34,575 bases of DNA, from positions 1-34,575 of the forward strand of contig JAAZOW010000067.1 of assembly GCA_012797575.1 (NCBI GenBank). The letters are read 5' to 3'. Below, piece after piece: positions 1 through 8,644 of the stretch. The number at the start of each line of letters is the position of its first letter. The stretch's first letter is position 1. The notes under the pieces are model-generated. The model saw only the letters and a list, made by a program, of their open reading frames with translations. It had not been told where the DNA came from and made no database searches. Source of the DNA: Methanomicrobiales archaeon. Its GTDB lineage: Archaea > Halobacteriota > Methanomicrobia > Methanomicrobiales > Methanoculleaceae. The translations under genes and the position numbers were made by a program.

Positions 1-1272
1 ATAGTGGTGATGGGCCGTGAAGATGACGACGACATCGGCTCCCGCAAGGGTCCCATCAAGGTCATGTGAGACCTCCACTCCGGGATACTCATCCACGTAA
101 GGGTCATGGACCCTGACTGCCGCCCCAACCGCTTCCATCGCCGCAAGGTAGGGCTCCGCAGGGGTATTGCGGGTATCATCCGAGTTCTGGATGAACGCCC
201 AGCCAAGGAGCGCGACCGTCGCGCCTCTCGGAGGTCTCCCCGCCCGCTCAAGACCCTCAAGAGTCAGGTGGACCATGTGGTGGGGCATGAACTCGTTGAT
301 CGCCCGCGCGACGCCAAAGATCGACTCAGCGCCGTGGGGATACCAGAGGTCGCCCCCGAGGACCTGCGCCCCCCGCTCAAGGTGCCAGGAGTCTTTCGTG
401 AGGCAGTGACCCCCGACGCCCGCCCCCGGCCAGAGGATCGCGCGGGTTATCCCCTCGCCCTTGAGCGAATCGATCCCCGCCCGGACGTCATAGACGTTGA
501 CCCCCATCGCTTCGCAATGGAGCGCCAATTGATTTGCGGCCGCGATCTGGAGATCGCGGAAGGCGTTCTCGGCGGTCTTCGTCACCTCGGCTGCAGTCGC
601 GGTCATCGGGATGATCTTCCCGGTCGTGAGAACCGGCCTGTAGAGTTCGACCGCGCGCGCCGTCGAGACCGCATCGATCCCGCCGACGATCCGGTCGTGC
701 TCGCGGATATTCCTGATCAGCCGCCCGACCATCACCCGCTCGGGGGCGTGGGCAAGACAGAACTCCTCGCCGGCGACGAGCCCTGACTCCGCCTCAAGGA
801 TCTCCCGGGCCATCCCGACCGTCGTGCCGGGGGTGACGGTCGACTCAAGCACCACAAGCGTTCCTTCGGTGATATGGCGCCCGACGTTCCGGAGCCCCTC
901 AATCAGGGCAGAGAAATCAGGGATGAGATCCTCTGGATCGAGAAAAGGTGTCTGGATGGCAAGAGTCACCGCATCACACCCTACAACCTCTGAAAAGTCC
1001 GACGTACACCGGAACTTCCCGGCGCCCACGACCTTCCTGAGGAGATCCTCAAGCTCCGGCTCCTCACCCTTGAGGGGCGACTCGCCCCGGTTCAGCATAT
1101 CGACCTTGTAGCCGGAAGAGGCTGAATTGCGCTGAAACCCGAGGACCGACTCAAACTCGGTCGCATCCGCAAAGAGGGCTGCTGCAGGGACGCCAACATA
1201 CCCCATCCCGACGACACCTATGATCCTGATCGGCCCTCTCGCATCGATCACCGACCGCATCCTCTCGTTCAT
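1..1272 (-). CDS. Nucleotide-sugar dehydrogenase, UDP-N-acetyl-D-mannosamine dehydrogenase-like (3' end truncated by window edge)
   Basis: Hand translation of minus strand from ATG at 1272: IRIIGVVGMGYVGVPAAALFADA (NAD-binding GxGYVG), VVLESTVTPGTT, LAHAPERVMVGR, GAGVGGHCLTKD. Not in the ORF track because it has no stop inside the window. Overlaps the downstream-numbered oxidoreductase stop by 4 bp (ATGA). Confidence 0.88.
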   Translation of the reverse strand, partial: MNERMRSVIDARGPIRIIGVVGMGYVGVPAAALFADATEFESVLGFQRNSASSGYKVDMLNRGESPLKGEEPELEDLLRKVVGAGKFRCTSDFSEVVGCDAVTLAIQTPFLDPEDLIPDFSALIEGLRNVGRHITEGTLVVLESTVTPGTTVGMAREILEAESGLVAGEEFCLAHAPERVMVGRLIRNIREHDRIVGGIDAVSTARAVELYRPVLTTGKIIPMTATAAEVTKTAENAFRDLQIAAANQLALHCEAMGVNVYDVRAGIDSLKGEGITRAILWPGAGVGGHCLTKDSWHLERGAQVLGGDLWYPHGAESIFGVARAINEFMPHHMVHLTLEGLERAGRPPRGATVALLGWAFIQNSDDTRNTPAEPYLAAMEAVGAAVRVHDPYVDEYPGVEVSHDLDGTLAGADVVVIFTAHHHY

Positions 1273-2180
1273 GCAAAACACCGTGCAATTTCCTCGCAGA
1301 TCTCCATGTTCAGCAACGCCTGGGCGGGGCTGACCGGAAACTCCCGTTCCTGCGTCACGCAGTCAAGGAACGTCGAAAGCTCGAGTTTCAGCGGCTCCTG
1401 CTTGTTCACGAGCACCTTCTCGATGATGTTCTCCTGCACATACCGTTCATCCTCAACCGCGTAGCGTCCGGGTTTTCTGTGGATGTAGATCTCCTGAGCC
1501 ATGAAATCACCCTCGATGGTGAAGCCCTCTTCCTCGATATAGATCATACGGATCTTCTTTGACGACTTCCTGCTCGCAGAGAGGTAGACCGGGGTCTCCC
1601 CGAAGGAGAAGAGGGCGCTACAGACATCCTGATTGCCACTCCCGGAGAGGCGGTAGGCCCCGTCCGGGAGGAGAACGTTTCTCATGATATCGATATCATG
1701 GATCATCAGATCCTCGACGACCGAGGACCCGCTCACCCGGGATGAGGCTGGGTTGTGCCGCTTCATCTCGATGTAGAGAGGTCTCTGGACGATCTTTCTG
1801 ATCTCAGGGACGATCGGATTGAACCGCTCGATGTGCCCGACGCCGACGACGAGATCATCGGGGATCTTCTCGATAAGCCTCCTCGTCTCTTCCGCTGTCG
1901 CGCAGATGGGCTTTTCAATGAGGAACGGCACCCCGGCATCGAGTGCCGTCGCCGCGACCCCAAAGTGGTAGGGCGTTGGAACGCAGATGCTCACCGCATC
2001 CGCACGTTTGAGGAGATCCTCAGCGGACGGGGAGACCATTGCCCCGAAGGCATCGGCAAGATCCTGAGCTGCACTCTCGTTCAGGTCATACAGGTAGAGC
2101 GAGTCCACCGCTTTGAGTTCCGAGTATACACGGGCATGGTTCCTGCCCATCATTCCGACACCGATTACACCTATATCCAA
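1269..2180 (-). CDS. Gfo/Idh/MocA family NAD(P)-dependent oxidoreductase (nucleotide-sugar oxidoreductase)
   Basis: DIGVIGVGMMGRNHARVYSEL Rossmann motif and AVSICVPTPYHFGVAATALDAGVPFLIEKPI (EKP motif). Start appears to be TTG at 2180 with GGTGA about 5 nt upstream on the minus strand. Confidence 0.85.
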   Translation of the reverse strand: MDIGVIGVGMMGRNHARVYSELKAVDSLYLYDLNESAAQDLADAFGAMVSPSAEDLLKRADAVSICVPTPYHFGVAATALDAGVPFLIEKPICATAEETRRLIEKIPDDLVVGVGHIERFNPIVPEIRKIVQRPLYIEMKRHNPASSRVSGSSVVEDLMIHDIDIMRNVLLPDGAYRLSGSGNQDVCSALFSFGETPVYLSASRKSSKKIRMIYIEEEGFTIEGDFMAQEIYIHRKPGRYAVEDERYVQENIIEKVLVNKQEPLKLELSTFLDCVTQEREFPVSPAQALLNMEICEEIARCFA

Positions 2181-2400
2181 GGTTTCACCGCCAATAGTAC
2201 TTGCCAGATACCCTACGATCTGAGCGCTGGATGATGATGTACTTACGTTTGTGCCACCCCGCTATGACACTATCGCAGTCTCCGCTCAGGCCCCGAGGAG
2301 ATCCATAGGCCCGGAGCCCGGGCGCAGTTGGCAAGCAATAAGGTTTCATGGTGCGAAACCAATGCTCGTGTTTCAGCCCTCCAGGTACCTAGAGCAGATC

Positions 2401-3846
2401 ATGAAGATCAACCCGGTTCAGCGACAGGGCCTCATCAGCCTCGCATCAACGATCGGGCTCACCGCGATCGGATTTCTCTCCACGATGTACTTCGCCCATG
2501 TCGTCGGCCCATCGATACTGGGGGCATACTTCCTCTTTGTCGCCTATTTCAGCGTCTTTAACCTGATCGGGGATGGCGGATTTGGAGGTGCTGCGGTGAA
2601 ACGTATCAGCGAGGGAGAGGACCAGAACGCATACTTCACCGCATTTGCCCTCCTCCGGGTGGTGCTGATGATCGTCTCGGTGGGCTTCCTTCTCAGCATA
2701 CAGCCGTATCTCGACAACTTCGCATCGTCAGGGCTGCTCCTCTGGTTGATCCTTGCGCTGGTCGTCAGCACCTTCTCAAACGTAGCTTCAAGGGGCGTTT
2801 ACGGCAGGGGGATGGTCGGTATCAACCAGATCAGCGGCCTGATCGATACCCTGATCCGGATAGGTGTCCAGGTCGCCGCGATCGTCCTTGGTTACGGGGT
2901 TGCCGGTCTCGCGGGGGGTTTTGTTGCCGGTATACTCGCCTCGGGTCTCTTTAACTTCCGGTTTCTCGACCTCTCGTTGGCTCCGTTTAGCCGGTCACAC
3001 GTCGCAAGCCTCTTTGCCTTCTCGATCTGGACGTTCCTCAGCTCGAGCGGCTATCTGGTCTTTTCGTATGCTGATACGATCATGATCGGCTACTTCATGA
3101 CCGAGGCCGATATCGGCATCTATCGGGTGGCGCTCCAGCTCACATCGATTGCGACGTTCGCCACCCTGGCGCTTCACACAACCCTCTATCCGAAGATCAG
3201 CTACTGGGGAAAACAGAATGATCTCTCCCTGGTGGAGGGCGCGCTCACCCGCGCCTTCACCTACTCGCTCCTGCTCGCGGTCCCGATCGTTGCCGGAGGC
3301 TGGGTCCTCGGCGAGCGCCTCCTCTACTTCTTCTACGGGGAGGCGTTTGCCACTGGGGCGGGAGCCCTCGCGATCCTCCTGCTCGTCCAGGTGGCTCATG
3401 TCTTTATGTCCCTCCAGACGATGTGCCTGAACGCTCTTGACCGACCGCAAGATTCGTTCCGGGTGACAGCGATCGCGGTCGCGGCCAACATTGTGCTGAA
3501 TATCCTCCTCATCCCGATATATGGTGTCGTCGGGGCCTCGGTGGCCACCCTCATCACCATGGCCCTGAACGCAACGCTCGCCAACCGCGCCCTCTCCCGG
3601 AACATCGCGGTACGGATAGAGCCACGGGCTACAGGCAACATCGTCCTTGCCGCGCTCATCATGGTGGCCGTAGTCGTGGCCTTCCCGTTTGTCATACCTT
3701 TCTCGAACGTCTTCTCCGTACTCGGGGCGGTCGGACTCGGCGGACTGATCTACATCCTGGTTCTCCTCAGGATCGATCGGAGCATCCACGACGAGTTAAA
3801 AGAACTGACACAGAAGCTCGGGATCCCGTGGCCGGAAGGGCTCTGA
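2401..3846 (+). CDS. Flippase / polysaccharide biosynthesis membrane protein (MATE-like, Wzx/RfbX type)
   Basis: Multi-TM protein with N-terminus MKINPVQRQGLISLASTIGLTAIGFLSTMYFAHVVGPSILGAYFLF, typical of flippases. The track ORF begins at 2251; ATG 2401 or 2362 are likelier starts. Confidence 0.85.
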   Translation: MKINPVQRQGLISLASTIGLTAIGFLSTMYFAHVVGPSILGAYFLFVAYFSVFNLIGDGGFGGAAVKRISEGEDQNAYFTAFALLRVVLMIVSVGFLLSIQPYLDNFASSGLLLWLILALVVSTFSNVASRGVYGRGMVGINQISGLIDTLIRIGVQVAAIVLGYGVAGLAGGFVAGILASGLFNFRFLDLSLAPFSRSHVASLFAFSIWTFLSSSGYLVFSYADTIMIGYFMTEADIGIYRVALQLTSIATFATLALHTTLYPKISYWGKQNDLSLVEGALTRAFTYSLLLAVPIVAGGWVLGERLLYFFYGEAFATGAGALAILLLVQVAHVFMSLQTMCLNALDRPQDSFRVTAIAVAANIVLNILLIPIYGVVGASVATLITMALNATLANRALSRNIAVRIEPRATGNIVLAALIMVAVVVAFPFVIPFSNVFSVLGAVGLGGLIYILVLLRIDRSIHDELKELTQKLGIPWPEGL

Positions 3847-4006
3847 TGGCCGATGAGCGCCTCACCGTTCAGGGGTTCCTCGCATGCTCCGGTGAAATGC
3901 TGCCTCCTGACGATGAGCCCTGTGGCCGGGTACCCCGGACCACAAACCCCCGTACGAGGATCGCTCTTGCAGAACTAAAACCGGTATACCGTGGCCCAGG
4001 AAGGCT

Positions 4007-4459
4007 TCAATGTTCGATCTTTTTGATATGCTCAATAGCATTCTCCGCCAGCTCCTCTCGCCCCTGCAACTCGGCGACGTCCCGTATCGCCTCAAGCATG
4101 TGGACGGAATCTTCAAGGAAACTCAGGATATCGGCGGGGTAGAGATCGATCCCGTATTCATCGAGGAGGTGGCCACTGATCTGGCGGTGGTCGAGTCCCA
4201 TCTCACGGAACTCGATGATGGTGAGGACGAACTTCCGCTCTGGGCACCCGCAGAAAGGTGCATCTCTGCATCTGCAGTCCATGAAGTCGCGGAAGAAAGC
4301 CAGAAGCTGCTCACGCGTCCGGCGATCAAGCCCCTCAAAGTTGATCGCCCGCTCCACAGACTCGAGGAACGCTCCCGAGAAGGCGTGGTCAGGGAGCCGG
4401 AACCCTGCTGCCCGCTCCAGCCTCCGTGCCGCCCGAAATCGGGCCTTATTTGCGATCAC
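4007..4459 (-). CDS. DUF5814-like archaeal protein with cysteine cluster (CRCRDAPFCGCPERK)
   Basis: Minus ORF 4007..4537. Likely GTG start at 4459 overlaps the DUF2150 stop as GTGA. Cys-rich motif DCRCRDAPFCGCPERKFV. Family name is recalled, not searched. Confidence 0.6.
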   Translation of the reverse strand: MIANKARFRAARRLERAAGFRLPDHAFSGAFLESVERAINFEGLDRRTREQLLAFFRDFMDCRCRDAPFCGCPERKFVLTIIEFREMGLDHRQISGHLLDEYGIDLYPADILSFLEDSVHMLEAIRDVAELQGREELAENAIEHIKKIEH

Positions 4460-5082
4460 GACGTTGCTCCAGGCACCTCGTCGAACTTCGCAAGTGACTT
4501 CATGGCGGTGCTCATGGTATCGATCTCGATGAGCCACTCATCGAATAGGCCGGGGTTATCCATATCTTCCTTGATGTACTTCGCGCAGCAAGCGGTGCCG
4601 TCGATCACGGCGGCCCCGATGTCCGCCGCGATCTCAAGCGCCTCCTCGAGCTCCTCCTCACCGAGTGCCCGACCTTTCTTCACGAGCGTCTTGATATCCG
4701 TATCAAACCCGCCCTCGAGGTACTTCCGGCAGGCGGTGAAGAGCACCAGCAGGGAGAGCTGGATCGACCCGATGATATCCTCAAGCTCTCCCCCAGGAAG
4801 CCCGGACATGACGATCAACTCCACATCATTGAGCTTTGCCGTGGCCATCTCCTTCGTGAGCCGGTCGTTTTGGTAGAGGCGGATGATCTTCAGGACGGAG
4901 AGGGTGATATCCTCGGTGAAGGCAAAGAGCATCTGCTCTCCTTCAGAGATCTCCTCACCTTCGGCGGGCTCAAAATCAGCGCCCTCCAGCGTCTTTATCC
5001 AATTGTCCCAACGCTCTTGGTTATAAAAAATATAGAAGAGTTTCATGGGTCCTGCCTGTTTGGCTTTCGCTTTCTTCGCCAT
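4456..5082 (-). CDS. DUF2150 family archaeal protein
   Basis: MAKKAKAKQAGPMKLFYIFYNQERWDNWIKTLEGADFEPAEGEEISEGEQMLFAFTEDITLSVLKIIRLYQ; ATG at 5082. Acidic, conserved-looking archaeal protein. Confidence 0.7.
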   Translation of the reverse strand: MAKKAKAKQAGPMKLFYIFYNQERWDNWIKTLEGADFEPAEGEEISEGEQMLFAFTEDITLSVLKIIRLYQNDRLTKEMATAKLNDVELIVMSGLPGGELEDIIGSIQLSLLVLFTACRKYLEGGFDTDIKTLVKKGRALGEEELEEALEIAADIGAAVIDGTACCAKYIKEDMDNPGLFDEWLIEIDTMSTAMKSLAKFDEVPGATS

Positions 5083-5107
5083 ATCAGTACACATTCGAAG
5101 TGCCCCT

Positions 5108-5116
5108 TTTAAAAAT
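5108..5116 (-). promoter_or_regulatory. Candidate TATA element (TTTTTAAAA) for the DUF2150 gene
   Basis: Minus-strand GATAATTTTTAAAAGGGGC about 25-30 nt before ATG 5082, consistent with an archaeal BRE/TATA and a nearly leaderless mRNA. Confidence 0.4.
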
Positions 5117-5196
5117 TATCTGCTCTTTGGATAGAAGACTGAAATTGCTGCGATCCGCGAAGATTCATCTAGTGCAAGCGAGCATAAGCTGATCAG

Positions 5197-5967
5197 ATGG
5201 CAGGAGTTCGCGGACTTGATGTAGTCCTGAGGTCCTATGAGCCCATTGCGGTCGCGCTCTCCGGGGGGACAGACAGCTCGGTCCTGCTGACCTACGCCCG
5301 GCGCCATACTATCCAGGCGATCGCGATCAGCGTCGATACCGGGCTCACCCCCCCAGGAGAGCTCACGGCGGCCCGGAACCTCGCGGACCGCCTGGGCGTC
5401 TTGCACGTCACAGTATCGGTTGATATGCTTGATATTCCTGCAGTCCGGGAGAACCGGCCGGATCGGTGCTACGTCTGCAAGCGGGCCATGATGGAGGCGA
5501 TCGTCAGTGAGGCGGGGCGGCAGGGGTGTCGGACGGTCGTCGACGGGACCCATGCCGATGACCAGCCTGTAGCGCGCCCCGGGATGCGGGCGCTCCGCGA
5601 ACTCGGCATCAAGAGTCCGTTTGCCGAGTGCGGTATGGGGAAAGCAGATATCGAGGCCCTTGCCGTCGATCTGGGGGTGGCTATCCGCCCACCATCGGCG
5701 TGTCTTGCAACCCGCATCCCCGCCGGGGAGCCGGTCACCCGGGAATGCCTCGCGCTCGTGGGGGCTGCCGAGGCCCTCATCGCACGAGAGATTCCCGGGA
5801 CCATACGGGTCCGATGCAGTGGCCGCCGGGCTATCGTCGAGGCCGACCCGGCGTATCACAGGAGGTTGGAACAGCTGATCGGTGCGGTAAGGGACCTCGG
5901 GTTTTCCGATGTGATGATCGCGCACGGCGGCTACAGGGAAGGAGGAGCGAATTCGTGGAAGCGGTGA
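5197..5967 (+). CDS. larE: ATP-dependent sacrificial sulfur transferase LarE-like protein
   Basis: PP-loop VALSGGTDSSVLL, RCYVCKRAMMEAI, GTHADDQ, SACLATRIPAGEPVT (LarE signature). Confidence 0.88.
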   Translation: MAGVRGLDVVLRSYEPIAVALSGGTDSSVLLTYARRHTIQAIAISVDTGLTPPGELTAARNLADRLGVLHVTVSVDMLDIPAVRENRPDRCYVCKRAMMEAIVSEAGRQGCRTVVDGTHADDQPVARPGMRALRELGIKSPFAECGMGKADIEALAVDLGVAIRPPSACLATRIPAGEPVTRECLALVGAAEALIAREIPGTIRVRCSGRRAIVEADPAYHRRLEQLIGAVRDLGFSDVMIAHGGYREGGANSWKR

Positions 5968-7181
5968 TGATCAGGTACGGCGAGATCTTTCTCAAGAGCG
6001 AGCCGGTGAAGAGGCGGTTCATATCGATGATGGTTAAAAACATCGGGCTTACCCTGGAGGCGGAGGGCCTCTCCCATCGCATCGAGGCCCCCCGGGGAAG
6101 GATCCTGATCTTCGGTGATGAACCCGGGCGTATCGCTGAGGTAGCCGCCAGGACGTTCGGGGTGGTGGGTGCAAGCATCTGCACGGTGACCACCGCCGAT
6201 ATCCCCGGGATCTCTGCTGCTGCTGAAGAACGCGCAGAACGCTGCATCCTGCCTGGAGAGTCGTTTGCAGTCAGGGCGCGTCGGTCAGGTGTTAAGGGTT
6301 TTTCCAGCCAAGAACTCGCGGCTGCGGTCGGCTCGGCCATCCTGAATCGGATCCCAGAGGCGACAGTAGACCTGACGACGCCTGATTGCGAGATATTCGT
6401 GGAGGCGCGGGAGTTCGGCGGTCTTGTCTACGACGAAGTGATCCGTGGACCCGGCGGACTCCCGTACGGGACACAAGGAGAGGTGATGGGGCTTCTTTCG
6501 GCCGGTATCGACTCGCCCGTCGCGTCATGGCTGATGATGCGCCGTGGATGTCTGATGGTGCATGTCCATATGCGAGGCGGGAGGTTTGGCGGGGCAGATA
6601 TGGAAGGGACCGTCCTCAGGCACCATGCCAGACTCTCTGCCTGGATCTCGGCCCATCCCCTCGACCTCCTCGTCGTGGATATGGAGCCGTTCTTTGAGGC
6701 GATAACAGCGCTTGAAGAGCCCCGTTACCGGTGCATCCTCTGCAAGCGGTTTATGCTCCGGGTAGCAGGCATCCTTGCCAGGGAGCGGGGCGCCCACGCG
6801 CTCGTCAACGGCGACAACCTGGGACAGGTTGCATCGCAGACCCTGGCGAACCTGGCAGTGGTCGCTCCGGCGGCGAGTATCCCTGTGCTTCGGCCGCTCA
6901 TCGGGTTTGACAAGGAGGAGATCGTCGAGCGCGCACGTGCCATCGGAACATTTGAGGCACAGCCGGGCGATATCGGGTGCGCGATCGCCCCCCGCCACCC
7001 ATCGGTAGCAGCGCCCGCAACGACGATTGCACAGATCGAAGAGAAGATCGGTGTGGATGACCTTGCTGTGCGGGCGGCGGGGACGGTGCGGCGCTATCGC
7101 GCGAAGAACGGAGTGATCGAAGGAGAAGCTCAAACTCCTGGCTTTGGGGTATCCCCACCAGGCAGATCGCATCGAGGCTGA
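5955..7181 (+). CDS. thiI: tRNA 4-thiouridine synthetase/sulfurtransferase ThiI (archaeal, no rhodanese domain)
   Basis: MIRYGEIFLKSEPVKRRF, THUMP region, PP-loop GLLSAGIDSPVASWLMM, RCILCKRFM, GDNLGQVASQT. RBS ggaggag 5941-5947 favours GTG at 5955; ATG at 5967 is the alternative. Overlaps larE. Confidence 0.9.
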   Translation: MEAVMIRYGEIFLKSEPVKRRFISMMVKNIGLTLEAEGLSHRIEAPRGRILIFGDEPGRIAEVAARTFGVVGASICTVTTADIPGISAAAEERAERCILPGESFAVRARRSGVKGFSSQELAAAVGSAILNRIPEATVDLTTPDCEIFVEAREFGGLVYDEVIRGPGGLPYGTQGEVMGLLSAGIDSPVASWLMMRRGCLMVHVHMRGGRFGGADMEGTVLRHHARLSAWISAHPLDLLVVDMEPFFEAITALEEPRYRCILCKRFMLRVAGILARERGAHALVNGDNLGQVASQTLANLAVVAPAASIPVLRPLIGFDKEEIVERARAIGTFEAQPGDIGCAIAPRHPSVAAPATTIAQIEEKIGVDDLAVRAAGTVRRYRAKNGVIEGEAQTPGFGVSPPGRSHRG

Positions 7182-7198
7182 GCGCGTGAACTCCGTTC

Positions 7199-7237
7199 CC
7201 GGCTGAAGCAGCTCCCCGCAGGACCTGCTCCAGCCGG
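7199..7237. terminator. Inverted repeat between convergent thiI and pscS (13-bp arms, one mismatch, 13-nt loop)
   Basis: CCGGCTGAAGCAG (7199-7211) and CTGCTCCAGCCGG (7225-7237), located in the 90-bp convergent intergenic region. Confidence 0.5.
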
Positions 7238-7271
7238 AAAGGCGACCCGTCCTGGAGCGGGTGCAGAGATT

Positions 7272-8450
7272 TTAGAGGATATTTAGCCCATTTTCCCGAG
7301 CGATCTTGACAAACGACTCTCCGACGTGCTGACTCTGCTTTGCGGTCAGCCCGAAGGTGTTGAATTTCCAGATCCTGGTGGATCCCGGTATGACCCCCGT
7401 GATCCCCTGCCTCCTCAGTTCGCTTGAGAGGAAGTACCCACGTTTCTTATGCTGTTGTGCCACCGTATCAAAGGAGCCTCGGGTATCTATCCTGGTGAGG
7501 GTGTGCCGGCGCGGATAGTCTGAGAGGACCTTCGTCCCCTCGATGGAGAGGAGGGCATCTGTGACCGCCTGTGAGTGCTCAACCTCGCTCTCCCAGTTCT
7601 TCACCCGCTCCCTGACGTGAGGAAACGAAGCCATCATGCCGACGACGGTGACACCCATGAGGGTGCAGCCCATCATCTCCACCTCCTTTATGCCGAACGT
7701 CCGGCCGGTCACGTCGCCCTTTGCCTTCGTTGTACGGAAGACCTCTTCCGCGTGCTCATCCGTCGCCGCAAGGAGGCCGGATGGTGCCGGGGCCGCCATG
7801 CTCTTGTGGCCTGATCCGACGATGAAATCGGCGCCGAGTGTTCTGCCATCGACCGGCATGATCCCGACCGAGTAGGCACCGTTGACGAGGACCGGGATAT
7901 CATACTGGTGGGCGACCTTCACGATACCGGCGACGTCGTGGACGTTCCCGTACTGGTAATCGACGTGATCGACGAAGAGCAGGGGCGGCGTCCGCGAAAA
8001 TTCCCTGATCACCGTCTCAATCTTTTCAGCGGCGGCATCAGGGGTGATATGGTTCTTTGCATCTTTTGGGATCTCCAGGGGTATACCGCCTGCCGCTTCG
8101 ACTGCCATGAACTCGGTGTAATGGGCAAGTGCTGTGACGATGACAGGGTCGCCCTTCTCGACGTAGGTGCTTGCGACCGCCTGAAACCCCCGACGCGCCC
8201 CGGGGATAACCCGCACCGCATCCATATTCAGCCACGCGGCGAGGTCAGCATGGAATTGTGCGATTGGAGGGTTCTGGATGTAATCGAGCCTGAAGGGTCT
8301 GCGGCAGTTATCGCAGACGGAGTACCCATCACCAAACGATATAGCCGCTTTCATAGCATCGGCAGTGAGTCGCCCGCCCGCCTGGATGGGGTCAATGTTG
8401 ATGTACATCTCCTCTATATCCCGGGCGTCGATACCAACTCCACACTTCAT
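7272..8450 (-). CDS. pscS: O-phospho-L-seryl-tRNA:Cys-tRNA synthase (SepCysS), PLP-dependent
   Basis: MYINIDPIQAGGRLTADAMKAAISFGDGYSVCDNC...RLDYIQNPPIAQFHADLAAWLNMD, IVGSGHKSMAAPAPSGLL (PLP Lys), CxxC plus EVEMMGCTLMG. Confidence 0.93.
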   Translation of the reverse strand: MKCGVGIDARDIEEMYINIDPIQAGGRLTADAMKAAISFGDGYSVCDNCRRPFRLDYIQNPPIAQFHADLAAWLNMDAVRVIPGARRGFQAVASTYVEKGDPVIVTALAHYTEFMAVEAAGGIPLEIPKDAKNHITPDAAAEKIETVIREFSRTPPLLFVDHVDYQYGNVHDVAGIVKVAHQYDIPVLVNGAYSVGIMPVDGRTLGADFIVGSGHKSMAAPAPSGLLAATDEHAEEVFRTTKAKGDVTGRTFGIKEVEMMGCTLMGVTVVGMMASFPHVRERVKNWESEVEHSQAVTDALLSIEGTKVLSDYPRRHTLTRIDTRGSFDTVAQQHKKRGYFLSSELRRQGITGVIPGSTRIWKFNTFGLTAKQSQHVGESFVKIARENGLNIL

Positions 8451-8629
8451 CGTATCAGCTCCTCCTCGAGGATTGCGATCTGCCGCTTCACCTTCTTGAT
8501 GTAGGCTGCGGCGCGCTCCTGTTCCCCCTCATCGAGGTCATGCCAGGGAGCTGTTGTGCGCAGCAGGAACCTGAGGTCAGAGAGGATGAAGAGCGCCTGA
8601 AAAACTGCATCTACGGCTCTCTTTGACAT
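8447..8629 (-). CDS. Small (60 aa) uncharacterised helical protein, translationally coupled to SepCysS
   Basis: MSKRAVDAVFQALFILSDLRFLLRTTAPWHDLDEGEQERAAAYIKKVKRQIAILEEELIR. ATG 8629 preceded by GGTGATC. Stop overlaps the pscS ATG by 4 bp. Confidence 0.7.
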   Translation of the reverse strand: MSKRAVDAVFQALFILSDLRFLLRTTAPWHDLDEGEQERAAAYIKKVKRQIAILEEELIR

Positions 8630-8644
8630 GCGATCACCATACAA

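Noticed and set aside
106-786. 226-aa plus-strand ORF at the window start
   Set aside because: Antisense to the nucleotide-sugar dehydrogenase, which reads cleanly on the minus strand with conserved motifs.
2342-2360. GGTTTC-N7-GAAACC hairpin upstream of the flippase
   Set aside because: Only 6-bp arms and uncertain gene start; no independent support for a regulatory role.
2995-3789. 264-aa minus-strand ORF antisense to the flippase
   Set aside because: Low-complexity Asp/Arg/Glu-rich shadow translation of a multi-TM gene.
3982-3991. Palindrome CGGTATACCG downstream of the flippase
   Set aside because: Short 10-bp palindrome in a convergent gap; compatible with chance.
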